DNA of 64,000 bases, taken from the NCBI RefSeq assembly GCF_000215105.1, contig NC_015588.1, forward strand, positions 1,488,001 to 1,552,000, written 5' to 3'. This DNA is from Isoptericola variabilis 225 (lineage in GTDB: Bacteria > Actinomycetota > Actinomycetes > Actinomycetales > Cellulomonadaceae). Numbering within the stretch: the stretch's first letter is position 1; every line of letters starts with the position of its first letter. The position numbers were made by a program, and so were the translations under genes. This document shows positions 39,882-48,502 of the stretch, piece by piece. The notes below the pieces were generated by a model. It was not told the origin of the DNA. It did not search any database and worked only from the letters and a program-made list of their open reading frames with translations.

Positions 39882-40739
39882 TCAGCCCGCCGGGTCCTCG
39901 ACGAGTCGCGTCCGGGCCTCGTGGACCGTGATCGGCCCCGTGGACGTCGTCGTCGTGGCGGTGCCGGGCACGTCGGTCCACGTCGCGGTGCCGGCGATCT
40001 GGAACTGACCTCGCCAGGTGGTCGTCAGGCTGATGCTCACCTCGCCGGGCGCGGTGTAGGTGTGCCCCACCGTGTTGGCCGGATAGGGCGCGCCGGGGTG
40101 CTCGGTGACGGTCGTCGTGCCGTCGCCGTAGTCCCACGCGAACTCGTCCGGGAGCGCACGGATCACGACCGGCACGCCGAGCAGCGTCGTCTCGAAGTCC
40201 TGGGCGGCGTCCTCGGTGTACGTGACGGTCTCGACGTTGATGAGGGTCCAGCCGTCCGGCGGCTGCACGTGCAGCGGCGACGGCGTGATCGGCAGCGTCG
40301 CGAACTCGCGCGCGGCCTCCGCCGCGAGGTCCGCCGGGGTCACGCACGTGCCCTCGGCGACCAGCTCCGGGTCGCTGAGGTTGCCCGACGGCAGGCGCTG
40401 CGCGCGGAACAGCGCCCCGAGCGCGAAGCCGTCGTCGCACTGCACGTCCGCGAACGCCAGCTGCTCACCCTCCGTGCACGACGCCGCCAGCTCCGTCACG
40501 AAGCCGGCCAGGTCGGTCAGCAGGCAGAGCGCCGCCGTCGCGCGCCAGTACACCGTGTCCGACGGTTGCGAGCCGCTCGACGACGAGACGAGCTCGTGCT
40601 GTTCCTTGAGTGTGGCGCCAACATTGACTGTGCTGTCCTTGGCCTCACAGAAGAAGTTGTCACCGCATGAGCCAGGCGATAGAGCGAGGCCTGCCTGAAC
40701 TGTTGCGGCGACAGCAATTGCGGTGAGAAGCACGATCAC
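39882..40739 (-). CDS. Secreted PKD-domain protein
   Basis: This 285-residue protein has an N-terminal signal peptide (IVLLTAIAVAATVQAGLALS). A cysteine-containing region (SCGDNFFCEAK, CLLTDL, SCTEG, VQCDDG, EGTCV) suggests disulfides. A PKD-like beta-sandwich follows in the last 100 residues (FAWDYGDGTTTVTEHPGAPY and VGHTYTAPGEVSISLTTTW). The WDYGDG and HTYT blocks are the usual PKD marks. The GTG start overlaps the lipoprotein stop (GTGA). The first 60 codons are clearly richer in A and T than the rest of the window. The function is unknown; a surface adhesin or sensor is possible. Confidence 0.82.
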   Translation of the reverse strand: MIVLLTAIAVAATVQAGLALSPGSCGDNFFCEAKDSTVNVGATLKEQHELVSSSSGSQPSDTVYWRATAALCLLTDLAGFVTELAASCTEGEQLAFADVQCDDGFALGALFRAQRLPSGNLSDPELVAEGTCVTPADLAAEAAREFATLPITPSPLHVQPPDGWTLINVETVTYTEDAAQDFETTLLGVPVVIRALPDEFAWDYGDGTTTVTEHPGAPYPANTVGHTYTAPGEVSISLTTTWRGQFQIAGTATWTDVPGTATTTTSTGPITVHEARTRLVEDPAG

Positions 40740-41338
40740 TCCTCTGGCTTCGGAGCCACTGTGACGACGACCCACTCGTCTGCTCTGAGCCCCATCTCTA
40801 TACGCATCACGTCGGTTTGCTTCTCGGAAGAGGACTCAACCGAGCCGTTGGGGGCCGTCGTCGTCGATGCCTCCTGAGTCACCTCCATGTCGAGCGGAAA
40901 GATGCCGGTCGCGGCGTCACGCGCATAGCTTTCGAGCACTCGGTACGACAGGTCGCCGCCATCGAGCGTCAGTCCTTCTCTCTGGATCTCCGTTGTGCGC
41001 TCAACCACCGCGCGACAGAAATCGCACGCTTCGTGGGACATAGATTCCCATTCCGCCGTTTCCCCGGTGGTCTTCGTGTAGTTGTAGAGCGAGAGGAAGT
41101 ACTCTGCCGCCGCGGCTGCGCCTTCGGCGTCGTGCTGCTCCATCGCCGCGGGCCGCTCAGGCTTCTCCCCGTCGGCGGAGGCCGAAGGCGAGGGCGACGA
41201 GCTCGGTTCGGCCGTGGTGGTGCTCGGCGTCGGTTCCGGCGACATCGCCCCGGAGCCCGGGTCCCCGCCGCCGGAGCACCCCGCGGCCGTCGCTGCCAGG
41301 ATCACCGCGACCGCGGTCGTGCGAACTGTGCGAGCCAT
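40736..41338 (-). CDS. DUF6318-like lipoprotein
   Basis: This 200-residue protein has a lipoprotein signal peptide ending at the lipobox ATAAGC, a Ser/Pro/Thr-rich spacer (PSTTTAEPSSSPSPSASAD), and a folded domain with HEACDFCRAVVE (a CxxC-like pair) and SYRVLESYARDA, matching DUF6318-type actinobacterial lipoproteins. The C-terminal half has markedly lower GC than its neighbours. It is coupled to the PKD gene, so the two products probably meet at the cell surface. The ATG is used because it directly precedes the basic n-region MARTVR. Confidence 0.82.
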   Translation of the reverse strand: MARTVRTTAVAVILAATAAGCSGGGDPGSGAMSPEPTPSTTTAEPSSSPSPSASADGEKPERPAAMEQHDAEGAAAAAEYFLSLYNYTKTTGETAEWESMSHEACDFCRAVVERTTEIQREGLTLDGGDLSYRVLESYARDAATGIFPLDMEVTQEASTTTAPNGSVESSSEKQTDVMRIEMGLRADEWVVVTVAPKPEE

Positions 41339-41457
41339 GCGTCCTTCCTCGGTTCCTCGACGGCGGCATGGAGCGTAGCGGCGATCGGAGCCCGAGGGCG
41401 AGAACGGGTCCCGGTCTGTGGACAACCTACGTGCAGGTCAGTGTCCTCTCGACCTTG

Positions 41458-41481
41458 CATATCGAACGTACGTTCGATATG
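41458..41481. promoter_or_regulatory. Perfect LexA/SOS box over the HNH gene start
   Basis: A perfect 24-base palindrome has the halves CATATCGAACGT and ACGTTCGATATG. Its core CGAAC-GTAC-GTTCG is exactly the mycobacterial/Bacillus-type LexA box. The ATG at 41479 is inside it, and a TACGTT hexamer (41469-41474) could be the -10. LexA bound here would block initiation fully. SOS boxes in front of DUF222/13E12-type genes are known in Mycobacterium tuberculosis. Confidence 0.88.
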
Positions 41482-42912
41482 ATTTCCGGCATGACGGCGG
41501 TGGTCGACGAGTGGCGAACGGGCGCGGATCGCGCGTGCGTGCCCGACGTGCCGCCGCCCGCGCTGACGGCTGACGAGGTCCGGCGGTTTCGTGACCGGTT
41601 GCTGGCGGCACAGGTGCCCACCGATGCGACCGCCCAGGTCGAGCTGCTCACCGCACTCGAGGAGCTCCGTCGCGCCGACATGGCGGTGCAGGCGTCGGTC
41701 GCGCTCGAGCTGGACGAGACCGTGCGTGCGGGCGAGCGTGCGGCCGCCCGGGGTGGCCGGACGGAGGAGCGGCTCGGGCGCGGTGTGCCGCTCCAGGTCG
41801 GCCTGGCGACGCGCACGTCGCCGCACCGGGCACGGGTGTTCCTCGGCGCCGCCCGGGTGTGGCACACCGAGATGCCGTGCACGCTCGCAGCCCTCAGGGC
41901 CGGGGTGATCGACGAGTACGCGGCCACCGTCCTCGTGCGCGAGACGGCGTGCCTCCCCCTGGAGGCGCGCCGGCAGGTCGACCGCGAGCTGTGCGCCGAC
42001 CATGGCGCCCTGGACGGCGTGGGTGTCAAGCGGCTGGTCGCCCGTGCCAGGACGCTGGCCGCCCGGCTGGACCCGGCGGCCGTGGTCGCACGCGCCCGCA
42101 AGGCCGAGACCGAGCGGACGGTGACCGTCCGCCCCGCCCCGGACGCGATGGTGTACCTCACGGCCCTGCTCCCCGTCGCGCAGGGCGTCGCCGCGTACGC
42201 CGCGCTCAAGCACGCGGCCGACACGGCGCCCGGCGACGCGAGCGAGGCGCCCCGGCCGCGCGGGCAGGTCATGGCGGACACGCTCGTGGAGCGCCTCACC
42301 GGCCGGTCCCGTGCCGCCGACGTCCCGGTCGCGGTCAACCTCGTCGTCTCGGACGCGACGCTTCTCGGCGCAGGGCACGAGCCCGCGCAGGTGCTGGACC
42401 ACTCCGGTGCGCACCACGGGGTCGTGCCCGCGCAGATCGCCCGCGAGCTCGTCGCCTGCGGCCTCGACGAGGGCGCCGCCTGGATCCGGCAGCTGTACGC
42501 CGACCCGGCGGGTCGGCTCGTCGCGGCGACGTCGGCCCGCCGGTTCTTCGCCGACGGGCTCGCCGCCCTGCTGCGCGTGCGCGACCAGGGCATCTGCCGC
42601 ACCCCGTACTGCGACGCCCCGGTGCGCCACCTCGACCACGTCGTCGTGCACGCCCGTGGTGGAGCCACGTCCCTCGACAACGGTCAGGGGCTCTGCGAAG
42701 CCTGCAACCAGGCCAAGAACGTCGACGGCTTCGCCCAGCGCGTCGAGCCCGGCGGCCGACACTCCGTCGTCACGACGACGCCGACCGGGCACTCCTACCG
42801 GTCGACCGCGCCGCCCCCGCCCGAGCCGGCACGACCAGCCGTCCCCGATCCGGTCGTGGAGGCGGAGAGCCTGGTCGAGCGCGCCTTCGAGCGGCTCCTC
42901 GCGCGGTTGTGA
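41479..42912 (+). CDS. DUF222 / HNH endonuclease domain protein (13E12-like)
   Basis: This 477-residue protein has an N-terminal helical DUF222 region (residues about 25-330) and a C-terminal HNH nuclease domain: CRTPYCDAPVRHLDHVVVHA, then LDNGQGLCEACNQAKN, with two CxxC-type zinc pairs and the catalytic His-Asp-His. Related genes form large, repeated families in actinobacteria (REP13E12 in M. tuberculosis), and many are LexA-controlled; their biological role is unresolved. The start is either the ATG inside the SOS palindrome or one 12 bases downstream (MTAVVDEW). If transcription starts from TACGTT, the downstream one would be used. Confidence 0.9.
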   Translation: MISGMTAVVDEWRTGADRACVPDVPPPALTADEVRRFRDRLLAAQVPTDATAQVELLTALEELRRADMAVQASVALELDETVRAGERAAARGGRTEERLGRGVPLQVGLATRTSPHRARVFLGAARVWHTEMPCTLAALRAGVIDEYAATVLVRETACLPLEARRQVDRELCADHGALDGVGVKRLVARARTLAARLDPAAVVARARKAETERTVTVRPAPDAMVYLTALLPVAQGVAAYAALKHAADTAPGDASEAPRPRGQVMADTLVERLTGRSRAADVPVAVNLVVSDATLLGAGHEPAQVLDHSGAHHGVVPAQIARELVACGLDEGAAWIRQLYADPAGRLVAATSARRFFADGLAALLRVRDQGICRTPYCDAPVRHLDHVVVHARGGATSLDNGQGLCEACNQAKNVDGFAQRVEPGGRHSVVTTTPTGHSYRSTAPPPPEPARPAVPDPVVEAESLVERAFERLLARL

Positions 42913-42928
42913 TCCACGTCACGAGGGG

Positions 42929-42966
42929 TTGCCGCCGCCTGCTCAGGTGAGGTTAGGCTAACCACC
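42929..42966 (+). promoter_or_regulatory. IdeR/DtxR-type iron box and promoter
   Basis: TGAGGTTAGGCTAACCACC at 42948-42966 matches 15 of 19 positions of the IdeR/DtxR consensus with its TTAGGCTAA core intact. The same bases contain TAGGCT (42954-42959), a -10 that ends 7 bases before the GTG, with TTGCCG (42929-42934) as a possible -35 at 19-base spacing. Iron-loaded IdeR would cover the -10 and the transcription start. The message appears leaderless. Confidence 0.85.
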
Positions 42967-43965
42967 GTGACTGACACCGTGGAGGCTCCGACCCAGGAAG
43001 CCGTGGCCCAGCCGTGGCGCATGTTCGACGTCGTCGTCTCCCGGGTCACCCGGCTGTGTCCGTCGTTCATCCGCATCACGTTCACCGGCGACGACCTGGA
43101 CCAGTTCGCCGACAACGGGTGCGACCAGCGCATCAAGTTCCTCCTCCCGGCTCCGTGCGGCGGCTGGGAGTACCTCGACCGGCAGAGCCCCGACTGGTTC
43201 ACCTCGTGGCGCGCCCTGCCCGAGGAGCGCCGCAACCCGCTGCGCACGTACACGGTGCGCGCGGTGCGGCAGGACCGCCGGGAGGTCGACGTCGACATCG
43301 TGCTCCACGGCGACACCGGTCCCGCCTCGCGGTGGGCGAACGGCGCCAAGCCGGGCTCGCCCCTCGTCATCATGGGTCCGAACGCCGCCTACACGGGCGG
43401 CCCGCACGGCGGGCTCGAGTTCGCGCCGCCGGAGCAGAGCCACGCCCTGCTGCTCGCGGGCGACGAGACCGCCGTCCCCGCCATCGCCGCCATCTGCGAG
43501 TCGCTGCCCGACGACGCCGTGGGCGAGGTTTTCCTCGAGGTCCCGCACCGCGAGGACCGATGGACGCTCGCGGCGCCGGCCGGCGTGCGCGTCACCTGGC
43601 TGCCGCGCGAGGAGCGGAAGCACGGGGAGGCGCTCGTCCCCGCGGTGCAGGACGCCGCCGACCGGCTCCTCGCGATGGGCGTGCGCGCCTCGGCCGGCGA
43701 CGTGCCGAGCGCGGCCGTGACCGCCGCCGGCGTGGACCTCGGCGCCGAGCTGGCCGACGTCGACGTCGACGCCGAGATCCTCTGGGAGGTCCCGGTCGAC
43801 GCGGCGGGCCGGCCGCTGGTCCAGGACACGGTCCTGTACGCGTGGCTCGCCGGCGAGGCCGGCGTCATCAAGACGCTGCGCCGGTACCTCGTCTCCGAGA
43901 AGGGCGTCGACCGCAAGTCCGTGGCCTTCATGGGCTACTGGCGCCGAGGCCGCGCCGAGTGCTGA
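42967..43965 (+). CDS. Siderophore-interacting protein (ViuB-like ferric reductase)
   Basis: This 332-residue cytoplasmic flavoprotein releases iron from imported siderophores by reduction. The FAD-binding domain contains [15 protein letters not shown] and the [10 protein letters not shown] motif (R-x-Y-T for FAD). The NAD(P)H domain has [20 protein letters not shown], and the typical C-terminus is [10 protein letters not shown]. The GTG directly follows an iron box and a -10 hexamer, so it is used although no ribosome binding site exists. No siderophore transporter or synthesis gene lies in the window, so the substrate must be imported from elsewhere. Confidence 0.94.
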   Translation: MTDTVEAPTQEAVAQPWRMFDVVVSRVTRLCPSFIRITFTGDDLDQFADNGCDQRIKFLLPAPCGGWEYLDRQSPDWFTSWRALPEERRNPLRTYTVRAVRQDRREVDVDIVLHGDTGPASRWANGAKPGSPLVIMGPNAAYTGGPHGGLEFAPPEQSHALLLAGDETAVPAIAAICESLPDDAVGEVFLEVPHREDRWTLAAPAGVRVTWLPREERKHGEALVPAVQDAADRLLAMGVRASAGDVPSAAVTAAGVDLGAELADVDVDAEILWEVPVDAAGRPLVQDTVLYAWLAGEAGVIKTLRRYLVSEKGVDRKSVAFMGYWRRGRAEC

Positions 43966-43977
43966 GGCACTGACCGC

Positions 43978-44170
43978 TTACTCGAGCGGCGTCAGCACCG
44001 CGATCTGCAGCCCGGCCGCACTTGGCACCAGCTGGTAGCACATCCGCTCCTGCGGGGCGCCGTGTAACGACCACGTCACGTCGGCCCAGACGCTCCCGGG
44101 TGCCTGCGCGAGGACCCTCACCTCCTTCTCGAGCGTGCAAGCTCGCGGCGGCGCTGCGACACCCGGAGGA
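43978..44170 (-). pseudogene. Possible C-terminal remnant of a small protein
   Basis: Just after the deacylase gene, on the same strand, a frame reads ACTLEKEVRVLAQAPGSVWA, DVTWSLHGAPQERMCYQLVP and ends LQIAVLTPLE. It looks like real protein with a beta-rich pattern, but has no ATG or well-spaced ribosome binding site. The only candidate, a GTG at 44121, directly abuts an AAGGAG. Base composition is lower in GC than its neighbours. It may be a truncated gene tail or a 47-residue gene. No family is recognised. Confidence 0.3.
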
Positions 44171-44176
44171 GTGACG

Positions 44177-44746
44177 TCAGCGCTCGACGCCGAGCCCCTC
44201 GACGACCTCGACGCCGGGCATCGCGCACAGCAGCTCGCCCGGCATGAGCAGCTTGGAGCGACGCACGCCCGACCCCATGAGGGCGAGCGCACCCGGCTCG
44301 GCGAACCGTGAGTCCACCAGGACGCGCCAGCCGGACGGCAGGCCCACCGGCGTGATGCCGCCGTACTCCATGCCCGACTCGGCCGTGGCCCGGTCCATGG
44401 GCAGGAACGAGGCCTTGCGCGCGTCGAGCAGTTTGCGCACGCGCGTGTTGACGTCGGCGTACGTCGTGGCGGCGACGACGCACGCGGCGATCCGCTCGAC
44501 GTCGCCGCGCCGGCCGGCCACGACGACGCAGTTCGCCGACGCCTCGGGCGGCAGGCCGTGGACGTCGTTGAGCGTCGCGGTGTCCGCGTGGTCCGGGTCG
44601 ATCTCGGCCACGGCGACCTCGCCGGGTACCCGTGCGTCCTCGGCCGCCCACGCGCGCAGCGCGTCCTGCACGGACGGGGCGAGCAGCTCCGGGTGGTCGA
44701 GGGCGGGTGCCCAGGCGAGGTCGCCGAGGGTCGGCAGCGCGCTCAC
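44177..44746 (-). CDS. YbaK/EbsC-family aminoacyl-tRNA deacylase
   Basis: This 189-residue protein has a C-terminal YbaK/ProX-like domain. The conserved Lys lies in [13 protein letters not shown] and the substrate loop in [20 protein letters not shown]. The ending [20 protein letters not shown] is typical of this actinobacterial branch. The family clears misacylated tRNA (for example Cys-tRNA-Pro) or free substrates; specificity is unknown here. The GTG overlaps the stop of the PEBP gene (GTGA), so the pair is coupled. Confidence 0.88.
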   Translation of the reverse strand: MSALPTLGDLAWAPALDHPELLAPSVQDALRAWAAEDARVPGEVAVAEIDPDHADTATLNDVHGLPPEASANCVVVAGRRGDVERIAACVVAATTYADVNTRVRKLLDARKASFLPMDRATAESGMEYGGITPVGLPSGWRVLVDSRFAEPGALALMGSGVRRSKLLMPGELLCAMPGVEVVEGLGVER

Positions 44747-45273
44747 CGCTGGTAGGTGCCGACGATGACGGCGCGTGCCAGCGTGTGGAACACGGCGTTG
44801 AAGGCCACCTGCGCGTTGGTCGCGTCCGGGCCGACGCCGAGCTCGGGCACGTCGAGCGCGTGCACCGCGAAGACGTACCGGTGCTCGTGGTCGCCGTGCG
44901 GCGGTGCCGCGCCCTCGAAACCGGTCGTCCGGCCGTCGGTGCGCACGTGGTACGCGCCGTCGGGCAGGCCCGAGCCGTCGGGCGCGCCGGCGCCGCGGGG
45001 CAGCGACGTGACGGATGCGGGGACGTCCACGAGGTTCCAGTGCCAGTAGCCCGACGGCGTCGGCGCGTCCGGGTCGAAGCAGCTCACGACGAACGACCGC
45101 GTGCCCTCGGGGAAGCCCGACCACTCCAGCGCCGGCGAGACGTTCGCGCCGTCGACCGTGAAGTCGACCGCGAGCCGCTCGCCGTCGGTGATGTCGGGGC
45201 TGGTCACCGTGAACGAGGGGACCTGCGGCAGCAGCGAGTACGGGTCCGGGGGATAGGGTCGAGAGAGGTCCAT
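44743..45273 (-). CDS. YbhB/YbcL-type PEBP-family protein
   Basis: This 176-residue phosphatidylethanolamine-binding-like protein (Raf kinase inhibitor family) carries the ligand-pocket blocks [40 protein letters not shown] and the GHEHRY-like [14 protein letters not shown]. There is no signal peptide, so it is cytoplasmic. Its biochemical function in bacteria is not established. The ATG lies 6 bases after TAGAGT (45280-45285 on this strand), indicating a leaderless message shared with the deacylase gene. Confidence 0.92.
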   Translation of the reverse strand: MDLSRPYPPDPYSLLPQVPSFTVTSPDITDGERLAVDFTVDGANVSPALEWSGFPEGTRSFVVSCFDPDAPTPSGYWHWNLVDVPASVTSLPRGAGAPDGSGLPDGAYHVRTDGRTTGFEGAAPPHGDHEHRYVFAVHALDVPELGVGPDATNAQVAFNAVFHTLARAVIVGTYQR

Positions 45274-45300
45274 GGCGCCACTCTAGGGACTGCCGCAGGT

Positions 45301-46065
45301 CTATGCCTTGGGGCCGCCGGCGACGTAGAGCACCTGGCCCGAGACGTAGGCCGCATCCTCGGAGCAGAAGAACGCGACCGCCGCGGCGACGTCCTCGGGC
45401 CGGCCGGCGCGGCCGACGGGCACGTCCTTGGCGGCCTCGGCGAGGAAGTCCTCGAGCGACATCCCGACCCGCTCGGCCGTCGCGCGGATCATGTCGGTCT
45501 CGATGACGCCGGGAGCGACGGCGTTGGCCGTGACGCCGAACTTGCCGAGCTCGATCGCGAGGGTCTTGGTGAAGCCCTGCATGCCGGCCTTCGCGGCGGA
45601 GTAGTTCGCCTGCCCCCGGTGTCCGAGCGCCGACGTGCTCGACAGGTTGACGATGCGGCCCCAGCCCGCGGACACCATGTGGGCCTGCACGGCCCGGGTC
45701 ACGACGAAGGCCCCGCGCAGGTGCACGCGCAGCACGGAGTCCCAGTCGTCCTCGGACATCTTGAACAGCAGGTTGTCGCGCAGGATGCCGGCGTTGTTGA
45801 CGAGGATCGTGGGCGCGCCGAGCTCGTCGGCGACGCGCGCGACGGCCGCCTCGACCGCGCCGGCGTCGGCGACGTCCACGCCGATCCCGAGCGCGCGCCC
45901 GCCCTCGGAGACGATGCCGGCCGCGGTCTGCGCGGCCTGCCCCTCGAGCAGGTCGAGCACGGCGACGGCGTGCCCCTCGGCGGCGAGCCGGCGGGCGGTG
46001 GCAGCGCCGATGCCGCGAGCGCCTCCGGTCACGATCGCGGTGCGGGGCTCGGTGGGACGGGTCAT
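45301..46065 (-). CDS. Short-chain dehydrogenase, FabG-like
   Basis: This 254-residue classical SDR has cofactor motif TGGARGIG, the Asp of VLDLLEG that prefers NAD, NNAG in ILVNNAGILRDNLLFKM, catalytic Ser in NLSSTSALGHRG and Tyr/Lys in YSAAKAGM. The sequence is closest to 3-oxoacyl-ACP reductases of the FabG4 or PhaB kind. The fabG at 18.8 kb beside fabI is the better candidate for fatty acid synthesis, so this copy may reduce other 3-oxoacyl or hydroxy substrates. It is divergent from the mutasome operon across 146 bases. Confidence 0.88.
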   Translation of the reverse strand: MTRPTEPRTAIVTGGARGIGAATARRLAAEGHAVAVLDLLEGQAAQTAAGIVSEGGRALGIGVDVADAGAVEAAVARVADELGAPTILVNNAGILRDNLLFKMSEDDWDSVLRVHLRGAFVVTRAVQAHMVSAGWGRIVNLSSTSALGHRGQANYSAAKAGMQGFTKTLAIELGKFGVTANAVAPGVIETDMIRATAERVGMSLEDFLAEAAKDVPVGRAGRPEDVAAAVAFFCSEDAAYVSGQVLYVAGGPKA

Positions 46066-46168
46066 GGGTGACGACCTCCTCGTCGTTCTGCCTGGTGGGC
46101 GGCGGCCGGTGCGGGGCGCTGACCGGCGCGGTTGACAGGGTAGCCGCGGCGACGAACACTGGAGAGAG

Positions 46169-46186
46169 TTCGAACGGGTGTTCGAA
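46169..46186 (+). promoter_or_regulatory. LexA/SOS box of the mutasome operon
   Basis: TTCGAAC-GGGT-GTTCGAA has perfect 7-base arms around four bases, and its core CGAAC-N4-GTTCG matches the actinobacterial LexA box. It lies 25 bases before the GTG of imuA'. The divergent SDR starts 103 bases to the left, so the box should mainly control the mutasome. SOS control of imuA'-imuB-dnaE2 is established in mycobacteria. Confidence 0.9.
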
Positions 46187-46211
46187 CGTGGAAGACCCGG
46201 GAGGAGGCTGC

Positions 46212-46922
46212 GTGACCGTCGTCGTCCCGGAGCACGAGGCCGGTGCGCGTCACGCGCACGCGCTGGCCGCGCTGCGCGAGGCGGAGCAGCGTACCGCGGG
46301 CCTGCCCGCCGACGGACGCGCGTGGCCCGTGCACCCCGCGCTGTCCCGGCTGCTGCCCGGGGGCGTGCTGCGCGGCGGCGGCACGCTCGCCGTGCGCGGC
46401 TCGACGTCGCTGCTGCTCGCGCTGCTCGCCGCGCCGTCGCAGGAGGGTGCGTGGGTCGCGTTCGTCGGGGCGCCCGCGGTGGGCATGCTCGCGGCCGCCG
46501 ACGTCGGGGTCGTGCTCGAGCGGACCGCGCTCGTGCCGCGCCCCGGCCCGGACGCGCCCGCCGTCGTCGCGGCGCTGCTGGACGGCATGGACGTCGTGGT
46601 CACCGGCCCGCGCGCGGCGCTGACCGACGCCGACCGCCGGCGCCTCGCGGCCCGCGCGCGCGAGCGCGGTGCCCTCCTGGCCTCGACCACCGCCTGGCCG
46701 GGCGCGCACGTGACGCTCGACGCCCGCGGCGGGTCGTGGGCGGGCGTCGACGCGGGCGCGGGCTGGCTGCGCCGGCGGACGCTGAGCGTCCTGCGCACGG
46801 GCCGCGGCGCCGCCGCGCGCCCCGTGGAGATCGACGTCGAGGTGCCCACCGTCGTCGAGCCGCCGGCGCCGACGTCGGAGGTCGGCTCCGAGACCGGACC
46901 GCACCTGCGGGTGGTGGCCTGA
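46212..46922 (+). CDS. imuA': ImuA', RecA-like mutasome accessory protein
   Basis: This 236-residue protein has a RecA-like fold lacking a usable P-loop: the region LLPGGVLRGGGTLAVRGSTS occupies the place of Walker A but has no GKT. VVAALLDGMDVVVTGPRAAL corresponds to the Walker B strand. ImuA' connects ImuB, DnaE2 and RecA during error-prone repair. The GTG is chosen for its GGAGGAGG ribosome binding site; an in-frame GTG 24 bases upstream would overlap the SOS box side. The stop overlaps imuB (TGATG). Confidence 0.88.
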   Translation: MTVVVPEHEAGARHAHALAALREAEQRTAGLPADGRAWPVHPALSRLLPGGVLRGGGTLAVRGSTSLLLALLAAPSQEGAWVAFVGAPAVGMLAAADVGVVLERTALVPRPGPDAPAVVAALLDGMDVVVTGPRAALTDADRRRLAARARERGALLASTTAWPGAHVTLDARGGSWAGVDAGAGWLRRRTLSVLRTGRGAAARPVEIDVEVPTVVEPPAPTSEVGSETGPHLRVVA

Positions 46923-48502
46923 TGCGCACCGCGGTCGTGTGGGTCCCGGACTGGCCCGTGGTCGCGGCGCTCGCCGTCGCGGGCCTCGACGCGCACGTGC
47001 CCGCCGCGGTCATGGCCGCGGGCGCGACGGTCGCGGTGTCCGCCGTCGCGCGCTCGCAGGGCGTGCGCCGCGGCATGCGCCGCCGTCAGGCGCAGGAGCG
47101 CTGCCCCGAGCTCGTGCTGCTCGAGGCCGACGACGCCCGCGACGCGCGCGAGTTCGAGCCCGTGGCCCTCGCGGCCGAGACGGTCGTCGCCGGGCTCGAG
47201 GTCGCCCGCCCCGGCATGCTGCTGCTGCCCCGCGACGGCGCGGCCCGCTACCACGGCTCGGAGCGCGCGCTCGCCGAGGCGCTCGTCGGGGCGGTCGCCG
47301 CGCGCACGGGCCACGAGTGCCAGGTCGGGGTCGCCGACGGCCTGCTCGCCGCGGTGCTCGCGGCGCGGTCCGACGCCGTCGTGCCGGCCGGCGGCTCGCG
47401 CGCGTTCCTCGCTGAGCGGCCCGTGGGCGAGCTCGTGCACGCCGCGACCGACGCCGTCACCGCGGCGGCCGTCCAGGAGGCGGTGAGCCTGTGGTGGCGC
47501 CTCGGCCTGCGCACGCTGGGCGACCTCGCGGCGCTGCCGTCCGAGAGCGTCGGCGCGCGGTTCGGCGAGCTCGGGACCTGGGCGCACCGCCTGGCCCGCG
47601 GGGAGGACTTGCGCCCGCCCGCGCGGCGCCGGATCGAGCCCGACCTCGCCGTCGCCGAGGAGCTCGACCCGCCCGCGCTGCGGGTCGACGTCGCCACGTT
47701 CGCCGCGCGACGCCTCGCCGAGGAGCTGCACGCCCTGCTCGCCGCGCGCGGCCTGGCGTGCGGGCGCCTGCGCATCACCGCGCACACCGCCGAGCGCGAG
47801 CTCGAGCGCGTGTGGCGCACCGACGACGCCGCCGCGGGCGGCATGAGCGCCGCCCGGATCACCGACCGCGTGCGGTGGCAGCTCGAGGGGTGGCTCACCG
47901 CGGCGCCCGGCCGGGACGTGCCGGTCGTCGCACCGGTCGTGCGGCTCGCGCTCGCCGCCGAGGAGGTCGCGCCCGCGGGCGTGCACCAGCCGCGCCTGTG
48001 GGGCCCCGACGCCGGCGAGGACGCCCGCGCCCGGCGGGCGCTGGGCCGGGTGCAGGGCCTGCTCGGCGGCGACGCCGTCCTCACCGTCCGGCTCCAGGGC
48101 GGACGCGACGCGCGCGACCGCGTGCAGCTCGTGCCGTTCGGCGAGGAGGCCGCGCCCGAGCGCGACCCGGACCTGCCGTGGCCCGGCTCGCTGCCGAGCC
48201 CCGCGCCCGCGACCCTGCTGCCCGAGCCCGTGCCCGCGCGCGTGCTCGACGTCGCCGGGCGCGACGTCGTCGTCGACGTGCGCCTCGCCACGAGCGGCGA
48301 GCCCGTGCTCGTGCGCTGGGGCGACGGCGAGCACGAGGACGAGCAGAAGGTCGCCGGCTGGGCCGGGCCGTGGCCGCTCGCCGAGCGGTGGTGGTGCGGC
48401 GGCCCTCGCCGCGTCTACCTGCAGACCGTGCTCGACGACGGACGCGGACTCCTGCTCGCCCAGGCCGGCGGGCGCTGGCAGGTGGAGGCGCTGTATGACT
48501 AG
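46922..48502 (+). CDS. imuB: ImuB, catalytically inactive Y-family polymerase
   Basis: This 526-residue protein of the DinB/UmuC superfamily starts VVWVPDWPVVAALAVAG, where active polymerases have an Asp-containing DMD-like motif; the acidic catalytic triad is missing, as in all ImuB proteins. Palm and little-finger homology runs to about residue 340 (ERPVGELVHAATDAVTAAAV region, ELERVWRTDD). The C-terminal 180 residues hold the beta-clamp and partner-binding part. ImuB docks DnaE2 onto the sliding clamp. The stop overlaps the dnaE2 start by 8 bases. Confidence 0.93.
   Translation: MRTAVVWVPDWPVVAALAVAGLDAHVPAAVMAAGATVAVSAVARSQGVRRGMRRRQAQERCPELVLLEADDARDAREFEPVALAAETVVAGLEVARPGMLLLPRDGAARYHGSERALAEALVGAVAARTGHECQVGVADGLLAAVLAARSDAVVPAGGSRAFLAERPVGELVHAATDAVTAAAVQEAVSLWWRLGLRTLGDLAALPSESVGARFGELGTWAHRLARGEDLRPPARRRIEPDLAVAEELDPPALRVDVATFAARRLAEELHALLAARGLACGRLRITAHTAERELERVWRTDDAAAGGMSAARITDRVRWQLEGWLTAAPGRDVPVVAPVVRLALAAEEVAPAGVHQPRLWGPDAGEDARARRALGRVQGLLGGDAVLTVRLQGGRDARDRVQLVPFGEEAAPERDPDLPWPGSLPSPAPATLLPEPVPARVLDVAGRDVVVDVRLATSGEPVLVRWGDGEHEDEQKVAGWAGPWPLAERWWCGGPRRVYLQTVLDDGRGLLLAQAGGRWQVEALYD

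Noticed and set aside
45301..46065. Member of the mutasome SOS regulon
   Set aside because: It diverges from the LexA box, which lies about 100 bases from its start, and it is a metabolic dehydrogenase; joint control is possible but unsupported.
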